Part shown: positions 42,884-51,760 of the stretch, piece by piece
Numbering within the stretch: position 1 is the stretch's first letter
Layout of the letters: each line of letters begins with the position of its first letter
Source: an uncultured Porphyromonadaceae bacterium
Lineage (GTDB): Bacteria; Bacteroidota; Bacteroidia; Bacteroidales; Muribaculaceae
NCBI GenBank assembly: GCA_947175495.1
Contig: CAMWNB010000001.1
Span: 37,570-101,569, forward strand
Length of the DNA stretch: 64,000 nt
Direction of reading: 5' to 3'
Made by a program: the position numbers and the translations under genes
The notes under the pieces: generated by a model
The model's database searches: none
Seen by the model: only the letters and a program-made list of their open reading frames with translations
What the model was told of the DNA's origin: nothing

Positions 42884-44911
42884 TTACTTCACGAGTTCTT
42901 TGACTACCTGGGCGCCGCGGCGGACGATGTAGATCTGGCCGGCCTGGGGCTCGGCCACGCGGATGCCCTGGAGGTTGAAGTATTCGGGGGTAGCGTCGTC
43001 GCTGACGGTCACATCCTCAATGCCGCTGACGGTGCCGTAGTGGAACTTGGCGAGGGGGCCTACGATGCTCTTGTTGTCTACGTCGTAGATGCCGAAGTAG
43101 TAGTCCTTGCCGTCGGTGAGGCCGGGATTGGAGCTGGTGAAGCGGCGGCTCATTTCCCAGGTGGTGCTTTGGCCGGGGTCGAGGCTGAGGGTGAAGTTGG
43201 TGATCATGGCGAAGATGTTGTAGGCGCCGAACTCTTTCTCAAAGAAAGCGGGAGCCACATGGCCATAGTAGTAGAATTCACCGTTGTTGGTGAGCGTCAC
43301 ACTCATGTCGCCGTACTTGTTGCGGTCGATCTGCTCTGTGATGGTGACGTCGCTGACCTCGAGGCCTACGCTGACGGGAGTGGCCGTGGCATTGTAGGTG
43401 TTGGTCTTGATGACGTACTGGCGCACGGCGCCGTAGGGCATTTCGATGTCGTAGATTTTGGTGTCGTTGGCAATCTTGTAGACGGGGGTGACAACGTATG
43501 TGCTGTTGGGCTGGATGCCGGACAGGAGCACGTTGTAGGACACAGCGCCGTACATGGGGTCGGTGTCCGACGTGGTTGCGGCTGCGAAGCGGTAGAAGGT
43601 CTTGCCTTCGCCTTCGATGCGCAGGCCGTAGGCCATGCCGGCCTCAAGAGCTTTGTAGCTGTAGTTGAAGAAGCCGCCGCCGGTGTAGCTGACGGTCACG
43701 TCGTTGCCGATGTTGAAGGACGATGTGAGCGAGAGGCCGGAGCCGTTTGCCTTGACCTGCGGCTGCCATGCGCCGCCCTGGTCGGGCATGATGTTGACGG
43801 TGGCGTTCTGGTTGTAGTTGAAGCCTTCGCCGGAAGCGGCGCCGCCGGCACCCTGTGCGTAGGGGTCGAGGGCGTCGATGAGGAAGTAGCCGTCGCTGGA
43901 GCCGCTCCATCCCCAGTTGATGTGGAAATAGGCTGCGCCGTCCTGTTCCTTGTAGCCGTCGCACACGAAAGCGTGGCCTTCGTTGTTGACGGTGCTGCCG
44001 TCGTAGAGCACTACGCGGTTGGCGGCAAGTTCGTTATAGAGGAGCTCTTCCCAGTCGGCGAGGGTGTAGCACTCGCGGGAGAGATAGAGCACGCTGGGGT
44101 CGTAGCCGAAGTGTTCCACGAGCACGTTGCGCACCTTCTGGGTCTGCGCGCCGGAGGCTGCCGTGCTGTAGCTCATTTCCACGCCGTAGCCCATGATCTG
44201 CATGAGCTTGGCCACAGCGTCGCGCTGGGCCTGTGTGCCGGAAGTGGCGGTGGGGTAGCTGTCGAGCATGTTGTCCCAGTCGAGCACGAGGCCTTCTACG
44301 TCCACGCTCAGGGGCGTGGTCACGCCGTTGACCGTGCCGGTGTAGGAAATCTCGCCGGCGAGGGGCGCGGTGGGGAACTCATAGAACTTCGCCACCTGTG
44401 CTGCGGCCGTGGCCACGCAGCCGGTGTAGGAGCCGCCGGGGCAGAAGTTGTTGTAGGGTGCGCCCTGGTCCCAGGTGGTCTTCACGAGGGGTTCGATGGG
44501 AGCGCGGCCCGAACGGGAGAGGGTGGCCTCGTTTTCTTCGTTTACGATGCCGTTTTCGCGGGCGTAGGCAATCTGGCGTGCATACTCGCCAATCCAGTAT
44601 TTAAGGCCGGGAGCCATGTTGTCGGCAGAGAAGTTGCCGCTGTCGGCGTATCCGAGCACGGGAGCCACTGCGTCGTCGGCAGCTACGAGCACGAAGCCGT
44701 TGTTTTCTTTTGCGAACACATAGACTGCAGGGAGCTGGTCGGCCTCGGCGGTGTAGGCGAGGACAGGCTTCACGAGCCCGGGAGCTGCCAGACGAGTCTT
44801 CGGCAGGGCACGGCTCAGAGCCTCTTCGGGGCTCAGAACTTCAGCCGATGCCGATGCACCAGCCGCAGCTACCACAGCTGCGACGAGGAGACTTTGGGAA
44901 ATCTTTTTCAT
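42884..44911 (-). CDS. Secreted C10 family cysteine protease (streptopain-like) with C-terminal sorting tail
   Basis: The 675-residue preproenzyme has a signal peptide, a Spi-like propeptide (about 24-130; FVLVAADDAVAPVLGYAD) and a C10 catalytic domain with Cys165 in YTGCVATAAAQV and His313 in NEGHAFVCDGY, then FHINWGWSGSSDGYFLI. Two or more beta-sandwich modules follow. The last 34 residues (PEYFNLQGIRVAEPQAGQIY ... KELVK) match the tail of the protein at 34181-35251 and look like a type IX secretion or surface-attachment signal. It probably degrades host or dietary protein outside the cell. A short leaderless ORF precedes it. Confidence 0.93.
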   Translation of the reverse strand: MKKISQSLLVAAVVAAAGASASAEVLSPEEALSRALPKTRLAAPGLVKPVLAYTAEADQLPAVYVFAKENNGFVLVAADDAVAPVLGYADSGNFSADNMAPGLKYWIGEYARQIAYARENGIVNEENEATLSRSGRAPIEPLVKTTWDQGAPYNNFCPGGSYTGCVATAAAQVAKFYEFPTAPLAGEISYTGTVNGVTTPLSVDVEGLVLDWDNMLDSYPTATSGTQAQRDAVAKLMQIMGYGVEMSYSTAASGAQTQKVRNVLVEHFGYDPSVLYLSRECYTLADWEELLYNELAANRVVLYDGSTVNNEGHAFVCDGYKEQDGAAYFHINWGWSGSSDGYFLIDALDPYAQGAGGAASGEGFNYNQNATVNIMPDQGGAWQPQVKANGSGLSLTSSFNIGNDVTVSYTGGGFFNYSYKALEAGMAYGLRIEGEGKTFYRFAAATTSDTDPMYGAVSYNVLLSGIQPNSTYVVTPVYKIANDTKIYDIEMPYGAVRQYVIKTNTYNATATPVSVGLEVSDVTITEQIDRNKYGDMSVTLTNNGEFYYYGHVAPAFFEKEFGAYNIFAMITNFTLSLDPGQSTTWEMSRRFTSSNPGLTDGKDYYFGIYDVDNKSIVGPLAKFHYGTVSGIEDVTVSDDATPEYFNLQGIRVAEPQAGQIYIVRRGAQVVKELVK

Positions 44912-44930
44912 AAGCTGTACATATTGATTT

Positions 44931-45020
44931 TTAGTTTTTTAAGCTATACGAAACACTGCGGACAAAGCGGTGTGATGAGCCGCTGTCGCCCGCCCGGCGT
45001 CCTTTTTTAAGGGGACACAC
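44931..45020 (-). CDS. Short basic leader ORF before the C10 protease
   Basis: The ORF is 29 codons starting with GTG (VCPLKKGRRAGDSGSSHRF ...) and stops 19 bases before the protease ATG. The GTG is 4 bases (CGGC) after the -7 box at 45025-45032, the same spacing and bases as the leader ORF at 35451. Six of the first 19 residues are Lys, Arg or His. A small stem (AGCGG / CCGCT) lies within it. Coding is plausible but unproven. Confidence 0.4.
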   Translation of the reverse strand: MCPLKKGRRAGDSGSSHRFVRSVSYSLKN

Positions 45021-45024
45021 GCCG

Positions 45025-45032
45025 CAAAATTA
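45025..45032 (-). promoter_or_regulatory. Promoter -7 box for the C10 protease
   Basis: The minus strand reads TAATTTTG followed by CGGC-GTG. It gives a leader of about 105 bases before the ATG at 44911. Confidence 0.65.
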
Positions 45033-45074
45033 GTATTTTTGTATGATATTATAAAATTTTTGGAGCAAAATTTG

Positions 45075-45082
45075 TAAATTTG
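45075..45082 (+). promoter_or_regulatory. Promoter -7 box for the prolyl oligopeptidase operon
   Basis: TAAATTTG fits TAnnTTTG and lies 50 bases before the ATG at 45133. It is divergent from the protease promoter. Confidence 0.65.
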
Positions 45083-45132
45083 CATACGATTTAACGACAA
45101 AAAGTGATTTTATACTCATAAAATTGGTTGCA

Positions 45133-47271
45133 ATGAACCTCAAGCATGTCACAATCTGCCTTACTGCAATGACAATACAAGCATCGGCGGCCGGCCCGGA
45201 TGCTCCGGCACGCTATCCCCAGGCGCCTGCCGACGGCACGGCCGACAGCTATTTCGGCACCGTGGTGCCCGACCCCTACCGCCCTTTGGAAAATGACACG
45301 GCTGCGGCCACAACCTCCTGGGTGGCAGCCGAGAACGACGTCACACGCGCCTATCTCGACGCTATTCCATTCCGCGCTGCCTTGCGCCGCCGCCTCACGG
45401 CGCTCAACGACTATGCCAAGCGAGGACTGCCCTCGCGCGAGAACGACGGCAAATACTATTTCTCGCTCAACGACGGCCTGAAGAACCAGGCGGTGGTCTA
45501 CCGCTCGGCCACGCCCGACGGCAAGGACGCCGAGGTGTTTCTGGACCCCAACGCGCTGAGCGACGACGGCACCGTGGCGCTGACCGGTCTTTTCCAGAGC
45601 AAGGACGGACGCTACACGGCCTACACCGTGTCGCGCAGCGGCAGCGACTGGACAGAGATATTCGTCATGGAGACAGCCACAGGCCGCCTGCTGCCCGACC
45701 ACATAGAGTGGGCCAAGTTCACCGGTGCGGCATGGCACGGCGACGGCTTCTACTACAGCGCCTACGAGCGGCCCGAAGCCGGCAAGGAATTCAGCAGCGC
45801 CAACGAGTTCCACAAGGTGTACTACCATCGTCTGGGCACTCCGCAGGCCGACGACCGTGTGGTGTACGAGAACCCCGCCGAGCCGCTGCACTTCCACACG
45901 GCCGACGTGACTGAGGGCGAGGGCTGTCTCGTGGTGATGGCCAGCGGCGCCGGCAACGGCAACGCGCTGTACGTTAAGAACCTTGACGAAGAAAACGCAC
46001 CGTTTGTCACCATAGAGCCTACGCAGGACCAGATTGTGGAGGTGGTCGACGTGCTGCCCGGCGGCGAGCTGCTGGTGTACACCGGCATCGGCGCGCCCAA
46101 CTACCGCCTGGTCGCTGTCGATCCGCGCAATCCCGCTCCTGCCGCGTGGCGCGAGGTGGTGGCCGAACGCAGCGACGCCGTGCTGAAGAGCGTCCACCCT
46201 TCGGAGGGACAGCTCGTGCTCGTCTACGACAAGGACGCTGCAAACCGCGTCTACATAGTCAATGCCGACGGCTCGGGAGCACGCGAAGTGGCGCTTCCCG
46301 GCTACGGCACCGTGGGCATCTCGGCATCGAAGAAACGTCCGGAGGTGTTCTACAGCTTCACCGGATTCACCCATCCCTCGTCGGGATATGTCTACGACAA
46401 AACCACCGGCGAGTCGACGCTCATGTACGAACCCGCCATCGAGGGCTACCGCGCCGACGATTATGTGACGGAGCAGATTTTCTACACATCGAAAGACGGC
46501 ACGCGAGTGCCCATGTTCATCACATATAAGAAAGGACTGAAGCGCGACGGCAGCAATCCCGCCTACCTCTACGGCTACGGCGGCTTCAACGTGACGCTCA
46601 ACCCCTCGTTCAACCCCAACCGCCTGGCGTGGCTCGAAAACGGAGGCATCTACGCGCAGGCCAATCTGCGAGGCGGCTCGGAGTACGGCGAAGCGTGGCA
46701 CGAAGCAGGCACGAAGCGGCAGAAGATGAACGTGTTCGACGACTTCATCGCTGCCGGAGAGTGGCTCGTGAAAGAAGGCTGGACCAAGCCCGAAATGCTC
46801 ACCATCGAAGGCGGCAGCAACGGCGGTCTGCTGGTCGGCGCTTGCGTCAATCTGCGTCCCGACCTCTTTGCCGTGGCCATCCCGCGTGTGGGAGTGATGG
46901 ACATGATGCGCTACCACCTCTTCACCATAGGCTGGAACTGGGCCCACGACTACGGAACCTCGGCCGATTCTCCCGAGATGGCCGCCTACCTGCTGGCCTA
47001 TTCGCCCCTGCACAACATCCGCAGCGGCGTGGACTATCCCGCCATCATGGTCACCACGGCCGACCACGACGACCGTGTGGTGCCCGCCCACTCGTTCAAA
47101 TATGCCGCCACGCTGCAGGCCGCCGACACAGGCAGTCGCCCGAAACTCATACGCATCGACTCCAAGGCAGGCCACGGCGCCGGCAAACCCATCGCCAAGG
47201 TGATAGACGAATGGGCCGACATCTACAGCTTCGTGATGTATAATCTGGGCATGACACCTGCCGAAAAATGA
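45133..47271 (+). CDS. Prolyl oligopeptidase (S9A)
   Basis: The 712-residue exported enzyme cleaves after proline in short peptides. A signal peptide (to about ASAAG) precedes a seven-blade propeller (45-400) and an alpha/beta hydrolase domain with Ser562 in EGGSNGGLL, Asp646/647 in ADHDDRVVP and His681 in KAGHGAG. YGYGGFNVTLNPSF and NLRGGSEYGEAWHEAG are family hallmarks. ATG 45133 is preferred to a TTG three codons earlier. The stop overlaps the next ATG by four bases (ATGA). With the neighbouring protease and pepD it suggests a peptide-scavenging capacity. Confidence 0.95.
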   Translation: MNLKHVTICLTAMTIQASAAGPDAPARYPQAPADGTADSYFGTVVPDPYRPLENDTAAATTSWVAAENDVTRAYLDAIPFRAALRRRLTALNDYAKRGLPSRENDGKYYFSLNDGLKNQAVVYRSATPDGKDAEVFLDPNALSDDGTVALTGLFQSKDGRYTAYTVSRSGSDWTEIFVMETATGRLLPDHIEWAKFTGAAWHGDGFYYSAYERPEAGKEFSSANEFHKVYYHRLGTPQADDRVVYENPAEPLHFHTADVTEGEGCLVVMASGAGNGNALYVKNLDEENAPFVTIEPTQDQIVEVVDVLPGGELLVYTGIGAPNYRLVAVDPRNPAPAAWREVVAERSDAVLKSVHPSEGQLVLVYDKDAANRVYIVNADGSGAREVALPGYGTVGISASKKRPEVFYSFTGFTHPSSGYVYDKTTGESTLMYEPAIEGYRADDYVTEQIFYTSKDGTRVPMFITYKKGLKRDGSNPAYLYGYGGFNVTLNPSFNPNRLAWLENGGIYAQANLRGGSEYGEAWHEAGTKRQKMNVFDDFIAAGEWLVKEGWTKPEMLTIEGGSNGGLLVGACVNLRPDLFAVAIPRVGVMDMMRYHLFTIGWNWAHDYGTSADSPEMAAYLLAYSPLHNIRSGVDYPAIMVTTADHDDRVVPAHSFKYAATLQAADTGSRPKLIRIDSKAGHGAGKPIAKVIDEWADIYSFVMYNLGMTPAEK

Positions 47272-48200
47272 GAAAAACAGCCGTCATACTGCTTGCCGCA
47301 ACAGCTGCCGCGGTCCTGCCGGGATGCTTCACCGGCATAGAAAGCACGCCGCGCATCACCGACGGCGATGTGCGACGCCGCGATGCCGCTGCCCCCACGC
47401 CCGAGATGCTGTTTCTGGATGGGGTAGGGCCCGAGCGGCCGGCCGACTGGCGCGCCGGCAAGCGCTTCTATGTGGCCGACGGGCGGGTGGCCATGCTTTT
47501 CGCCTATGCCGACGGCCGCGCCGACAGTCTTGCCGGCACGGAACTGACCTACGCCGGCATTGAGTCCGTGCCATCGCTCACCGGCGAGGGGGCATCGGCC
47601 ATCGTGCTGACAACCCGGCGCGGCGACACTTTGCGCTACCGCGTGGACGCGTCGCCCGAAGCCCTCGGCCGGCGCGAGAAACTGGAGATTCCTTTCACCG
47701 TGGAATTGGCACAGGTCGAGCAGGCCGACAGCATGATGCGCGGACACATATATTATATAAGCACGCCGCTGTGGCGACGCACCGACGGGCGCAGCCGTCC
47801 CGGCTTGCGGCATGTGGCCGTAAGGATTGAGCGTGTGGAGCCCGGTTCGGACGGCGTGTACCCGGCTGCCGTTGTGTTCACGCGCAAGGACGAACCCGCC
47901 GACACCGGCATGGTGATGATGGGCCTTGGAGGCATGCGCGCCCCGCGCAGTTTCGCGTCGCTGTTCTCCTTCCGCGACCCCCGCGAGACGCATCCCCAGA
48001 TTGCCGACGAGGTGTGGGAGCTCATCGTGCACTCACGGGTGCAGAAGGGCATGACACGCGAAGAGTGTCGCCTGGCACTCGGAGCTCCCGGCCGCACCGA
48101 GCAGATCCCGACCACCGCCGGCATGGTGGAGCGCTGGAGCTACGGCGACGGGATATATCTGATATTTGAAGACGGAATGCTGACCACATACAGGCTATGA
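47268..48200 (+). CDS. Lipoprotein with C-terminal SmpA/BamE-like domain
   Basis: The 310-residue product has lipobox LPGC (Cys20). The central part of about 200 residues is beta-rich and unrecognised (FYVADGRVAMLFAYADGRADS, GHIYYISTPLWRR). The C-terminal ~55 residues carry a BamE/SmpA-like motif (VQKGMTREECRLALGAPGR, then VERWSYGDGIYLIFEDG). It overlaps the prolyl oligopeptidase stop and the next ATG by four bases on each side, so the three genes form one translationally coupled unit. The function is unknown. Confidence 0.75.
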   Translation: MRKTAVILLAATAAAVLPGCFTGIESTPRITDGDVRRRDAAAPTPEMLFLDGVGPERPADWRAGKRFYVADGRVAMLFAYADGRADSLAGTELTYAGIESVPSLTGEGASAIVLTTRRGDTLRYRVDASPEALGRREKLEIPFTVELAQVEQADSMMRGHIYYISTPLWRRTDGRSRPGLRHVAVRIERVEPGSDGVYPAAVVFTRKDEPADTGMVMMGLGGMRAPRSFASLFSFRDPRETHPQIADEVWELIVHSRVQKGMTREECRLALGAPGRTEQIPTTAGMVERWSYGDGIYLIFEDGMLTTYRL

Positions 48201-48976
48201 AACTGACATTCCTTGGCACCGGCACCTCTACCGGCGTCCCACAGCCGCGGTGCAGCTGCCGCACATGCGCCAGTTCCGACCCGCGCGACAAGCGCCTGCG
48301 GGCCTCGGTGCTGGTCGAGACCGACGGACGCAGGCTGCTGATCGACTGCGGCCCCGACTTTCGTTGGCAGATACTGCGCGTCGGCTCGCCCGACATCGAC
48401 GCGCTGCTGCTGACACACATACACTACGACCACGTCGGAGGCATCGACGACCTGCGCCCGTGGTGCCGCGACGGCCACGACTTCGACATACACTGCACCG
48501 CCGACGTCGAGCGCGACCTGCGGGAGCGCATACCCTACTGTTTTGCCGAGCATCCCTATCCCGGGGTGCCATCGTTCCGCATGCGCCGTGTCGAGCGCGA
48601 CAAGCCATTCGAAGCCGCCGGCGTGGAGGTGGTGCCGCTTCCCGTGATGCACTACATGCTGCCCATCATCGGATTCCGCATAGGGCCGCTGGCCTATATC
48701 ACCGACGCCAAGACAGTGCCCGACAGCACCGTGGCCTTGATGCGGGGCGTGGACACGCTGGTGGTGAACGCGTTGCGGCTGCGCGAGCATCTCTCGCACA
48801 TGAACCTGGAGCAGGCCTTGGCCATAGCCCGCAGGGTGGGGGCTCGGCGCACGCTGCTGACACATATGAGCCACGACATGCCGCCCCATGCCGAAGTGGC
48901 TCTCCCTGCAGGCGTGGAGCTTGCCTTCGACGGCCTGGAGGTGGAAATAAAAACATGCACGGCGAGTGCAAAATGA
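48197..48976 (+). CDS. Metallo-beta-lactamase-fold hydrolase, PhnP-like
   Basis: The 259-residue cytoplasmic protein has the MBL motif HIHYDH (His74, His76, Asp78, His79) and an N-terminal FLGTGTSTGVPQPRCSCRTC with a Cys cluster, as in PhnP-type phosphodiesterases. Further ligands are PVMHYMLPIIGFRIG, YITDAK and LTHMSHDM. Family members hydrolyse cyclic phosphodiesters, but the substrate here is not known, and no phn genes are near. It is the last gene of the coupled trio starting at 45133. Confidence 0.87.
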   Translation: MKLTFLGTGTSTGVPQPRCSCRTCASSDPRDKRLRASVLVETDGRRLLIDCGPDFRWQILRVGSPDIDALLLTHIHYDHVGGIDDLRPWCRDGHDFDIHCTADVERDLRERIPYCFAEHPYPGVPSFRMRRVERDKPFEAAGVEVVPLPVMHYMLPIIGFRIGPLAYITDAKTVPDSTVALMRGVDTLVVNALRLREHLSHMNLEQALAIARRVGARRTLLTHMSHDMPPHAEVALPAGVELAFDGLEVEIKTCTASAK

Positions 48977-49017
48977 TAAATATTGTCGAAAAATTTCCGT
49001 AATTCACTTTTATTCGC

Positions 49018-49025
49018 TAACTTTG
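49018..49025 (+). promoter_or_regulatory. Promoter -7 box for acpP-fabF
   Basis: TAACTTTG matches TAnnTTTG 55 bases before the acpP ATG at 49080. Confidence 0.7.
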
Positions 49026-49079
49026 CACCCTGAAACGTGAAAAATATCATTACTCACTAACATTATAAACATTACAACT

Positions 49080-49313
49080 ATGTCTGAAATTGCAGATCGC
49101 GTAAAAGCAATCATCGTCGACAAGCTCGGCGTAGACGAAGGTCAGGTAACCGAAACCGCAGCATTCACCACCGATCTCGGCGCTGACTCTCTTGACACCG
49201 TAGAACTGATCATGGAATTCGAAAAGGAATTCGGCATCACTATCCCCGACGATCAGGCAGAGAAGATCGCCACCGTAGGCGACGCTGTTGCTTACATCGA
49301 AGCAAACAAATAA
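49080..49313 (+). CDS. acpP: Acyl carrier protein
   Basis: The 77-residue protein carries growing acyl chains in fatty-acid synthesis. The 4'-phosphopantetheine site is Ser37 in [10 protein letters not shown]. Length, acidity and the C-terminal [17 protein letters not shown] are standard. fabF follows after 71 bases, the conserved pairing in many bacteria. Confidence 0.98.
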   Translation: MSEIADRVKAIIVDKLGVDEGQVTETAAFTTDLGADSLDTVELIMEFEKEFGITIPDDQAEKIATVGDAVAYIEANK

Positions 49314-49384
49314 GAAACCCGCGCAGAAGTCCCCGACGCCGCGACCGGCGTCGTTGCGTGAGCTAAACCAAAGAGAAAAATCAA

Positions 49385-50650
49385 ATGGAATTAAAAAGAG
49401 TTGTCGTAACAGGCCTCGGCGCAATCTCGCCCTTAGGCAACGACGTGGCCACAACATGGTCCAATGCCGTTGCAGGCAAGAGCGGAGCCGGCCCTATTAC
49501 ACACTTTGACGCCTCGAAGTTCAAGACACAGTTTGCCTGTGAGGTGAAGGATTTCGATCCCGCAGCCCACTTCGACCGCAAGAAGCTGCGCCAGCTCGAC
49601 CTCTATGCGCAGTACGCCATAGTGGCCGCTCGCCAGGCTATAGCCGACGCCGGTCTCGACAGCGACGAAAGTCTGAACAAAAACCGCGTGGGCGTAATCG
49701 TTGCCGCAGGTATCGGCGGTCTCCACACCTTTGAGGAAGAGGCCGGTTACTATGCGCTTAACGAAGCCAACGGTCCGAAGTACAACCCGTTCTTCATTCC
49801 CAAGATGATTGCCGACATTGCCTCGGGCCACATTTCCATGGAATATGGCTACCATGGCCCCAACTTCGGCACGGTGTCGGCTTGCGCATCGTCGAACAAC
49901 GCTATCATCGACGCGTTCAACCTCATCCGTCTCGGCAAGGCCGACGTGATTCTGAGCGGCGGCGCGGAAGCTGCCATCTTCCCCGCAGGCGTGGGCGGCT
50001 TCAACTCGATGCATGCCCTGTCGACCCGCAACGACAGCCCCGAAACGGCATCTCGTCCCTTCAGCAAAAGCCGCGACGGCTTTGTGATGGGCGAAGGTTC
50101 CGCCGTGCTGGTGCTTGAGGAACTTGAGCACGCACTTGCCCGCGGCGCAAAAATCTACGCCGAAGTGGCCGGCGGCGGCCTGTCGGCCGATGCCTACCAC
50201 CTGACAGCTACCCACCCCGAAGGCCTCGGAGCCATCCTGGCCATGACCAACGCTCTTGAGGACGCCGGCATGAAGCCCGCCGACATTGACTACATCAATG
50301 TGCACGGCACATCGACGCCCGTCGGCGATATCTCGGAAGTGAAGGCTATCAAGGAGGTGTTCGGCGACCACGCCTACAACCTCAACATCTCGTCCACGAA
50401 GTCGATGACCGGCCACCTTCTCGGTGCCACCGGCGCGCTCGAAGCGATGTTCAGCGTGAAGGCTGTGCAGGAGAATGTGGTTCCTCCCACAATCAACCAC
50501 ATGCCCGACGACCTCGACGAGGAAATCGACTACAACCTCAATTTCACATTCGACCGCGCCCAGAACCGCGAAGTGCGCGCAGCGCTGTCGAACTCGTTCG
50601 GTTTCGGCGGCCACAACGCCACCGTCATCGTGAAAAAATTCGAGAAGTAA
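49385..50650 (+). CDS. fabF: Beta-ketoacyl-ACP synthase II
   Basis: The 421-residue enzyme condenses malonyl-ACP with acyl-ACP. The catalytic triad is complete: Cys167 (SACASSNNAI), His307 (NVHGTSTPVGD) and His344 (TKSMTGHLLGATGA). Length and motifs favour FabF over FabB. It is co-transcribed with acpP and ended by an intrinsic terminator. Confidence 0.98.
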   Translation: MELKRVVVTGLGAISPLGNDVATTWSNAVAGKSGAGPITHFDASKFKTQFACEVKDFDPAAHFDRKKLRQLDLYAQYAIVAARQAIADAGLDSDESLNKNRVGVIVAAGIGGLHTFEEEAGYYALNEANGPKYNPFFIPKMIADIASGHISMEYGYHGPNFGTVSACASSNNAIIDAFNLIRLGKADVILSGGAEAAIFPAGVGGFNSMHALSTRNDSPETASRPFSKSRDGFVMGEGSAVLVLEELEHALARGAKIYAEVAGGGLSADAYHLTATHPEGLGAILAMTNALEDAGMKPADIDYINVHGTSTPVGDISEVKAIKEVFGDHAYNLNISSTKSMTGHLLGATGALEAMFSVKAVQENVVPPTINHMPDDLDEEIDYNLNFTFDRAQNREVRAALSNSFGFGGHNATVIVKKFEK

Positions 50651-50673
50651 GTAGCCGATTCACAGCAATATGA

Positions 50674-50708
50674 AGGGCGCCCGCACCATGCGTGGCGCTC
50701 TTTTTTTT
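50674..50708 (+). terminator. Intrinsic terminator after fabF
   Basis: A GC-rich stem (GGCGCCCGCA / TGCGTGGCGCT with one mismatch) is followed by eight T (50701-50708). Confidence 0.82.
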
Positions 50709-50819
50709 CGGTGCGGCATTTTTTTTCGCGAACGTTGTCACGTTTTTCCGGCTGCATGCGTCTATTATACGACATGTCGGAAAAACAACATCAACAACAA
50801 CCCGTAAAATCATAAAGAA

Positions 50820-51233
50820 ATGACCTCAACACTTGTCCCTATCTTCATTTGCGTGGTGCTCCCCGTGTCGGTGGTGCTCATCAGCGCGCTCAAGAACATG
50901 CACAACGAGAACAAACGCTCCGAGGTGTTGCTCAAGGCCATCGAGGCCAACAACAGCATCGACGCCGACAAGCTGGCACAGGCGCTGGCAAAACCACGCC
51001 TGACCCCGCGCGAGCTGCTGAACCTGCGCCTGCTGCGCGGATGCTTGTTCGGCTTCGCGGGCATCTGTCTCATTATTGCCGGACTGATAGGCTTGGCCAA
51101 CAATGTGCCTTTCGAAGCCGACCAGGTGAGCGTGCCCATTATTTTCGGCGCTCCGTCTCTCGCCGTAGGCCTGAGCTACATCGTCGTGTATTTCGTCACT
51201 CGCAAGCAGGTCGACGACAAGAAAGAAGATTGA
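50820..51233 (+). CDS. Small membrane protein, DUF6249-like
   Basis: The 137-residue protein has an N-terminal helix (MTSTLVPIFICVVLPVSVVL) and two further helices (about 74-94 and 105-127). Between them is a charged region LLKAIEANNSIDADKLAQAL. It resembles small Bacteroidetes proteins found next to ECF sigma factors; the DUF assignment is tentative. The sigma-factor gene starts 7 bases after it. It may sense or hold the sigma system at the membrane (inference). Confidence 0.7.
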   Translation: MTSTLVPIFICVVLPVSVVLISALKNMHNENKRSEVLLKAIEANNSIDADKLAQALAKPRLTPRELLNLRLLRGCLFGFAGICLIIAGLIGLANNVPFEADQVSVPIIFGAPSLAVGLSYIVVYFVTRKQVDDKKED

Positions 51234-51240
51234 TTCGCCG

Positions 51241-51729
51241 ATGACCCGCGAGCAATTCATAAAGCATGCCGAGGGCTGCCAGAAAGCGCTGCGCCGCTAT
51301 CTGACAGCTCTTTGCTGCGGCGACTCGCAGCTGGCCGACGACATCGCGCAGGAGACGCTGGTTAAGGCCTATGTGGGGTGCGACGGATTCCGCGATGCGG
51401 CCAAGTTCGACGCCTGGATCCACCGCATCGCCTACAACACCTTCATCAGCAGCCGGCGCGCCGCGCGCCATGATGCGTCCGTCGAGGAGGCGCGCCATGT
51501 GGTTGCCGACGGCGCGGGGGCCGACCGCACTTTCGACTACGAGGCGCTATACTTCGCGCTCGGGCAGCTGCCCGGCCACGAGCGCAGCGCCATCCTGCTC
51601 TACTACATGGAGGGTTATTCTGTGAAAGAGATAGCGGAAATCACCGACTCCCGACAGGAAACGGTGCGGCAGCACCTGTCGCGAGGCCGCGTCCATCTGC
51701 GCGGTATGTTGCAAAAGGACACAATTTAG
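51241..51729 (+). CDS. RNA polymerase ECF-type sigma factor
   Basis: The 162-residue protein has sigma region 2 (LADDIAQETLVKAY, 32-44; FDAWIHRIAYNTFISSRR) and region 4 (LPGHERSAILLYYMEGYSVKEI, HTH, SRQETVRQHLSRGRVHLRG). There is no region 1 or 3. It would direct RNA polymerase to a small regulon under signal control. It is flanked by two small membrane-protein genes on the same strand, the downstream one 31 bases away, so the three form a cassette. Confidence 0.95.
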   Translation: MTREQFIKHAEGCQKALRRYLTALCCGDSQLADDIAQETLVKAYVGCDGFRDAAKFDAWIHRIAYNTFISSRRAARHDASVEEARHVVADGAGADRTFDYEALYFALGQLPGHERSAILLYYMEGYSVKEIAEITDSRQETVRQHLSRGRVHLRGMLQKDTI

Positions 51730-51760
51730 GGAAGCCTCCCCCACTTAAAAATCAAATGAT

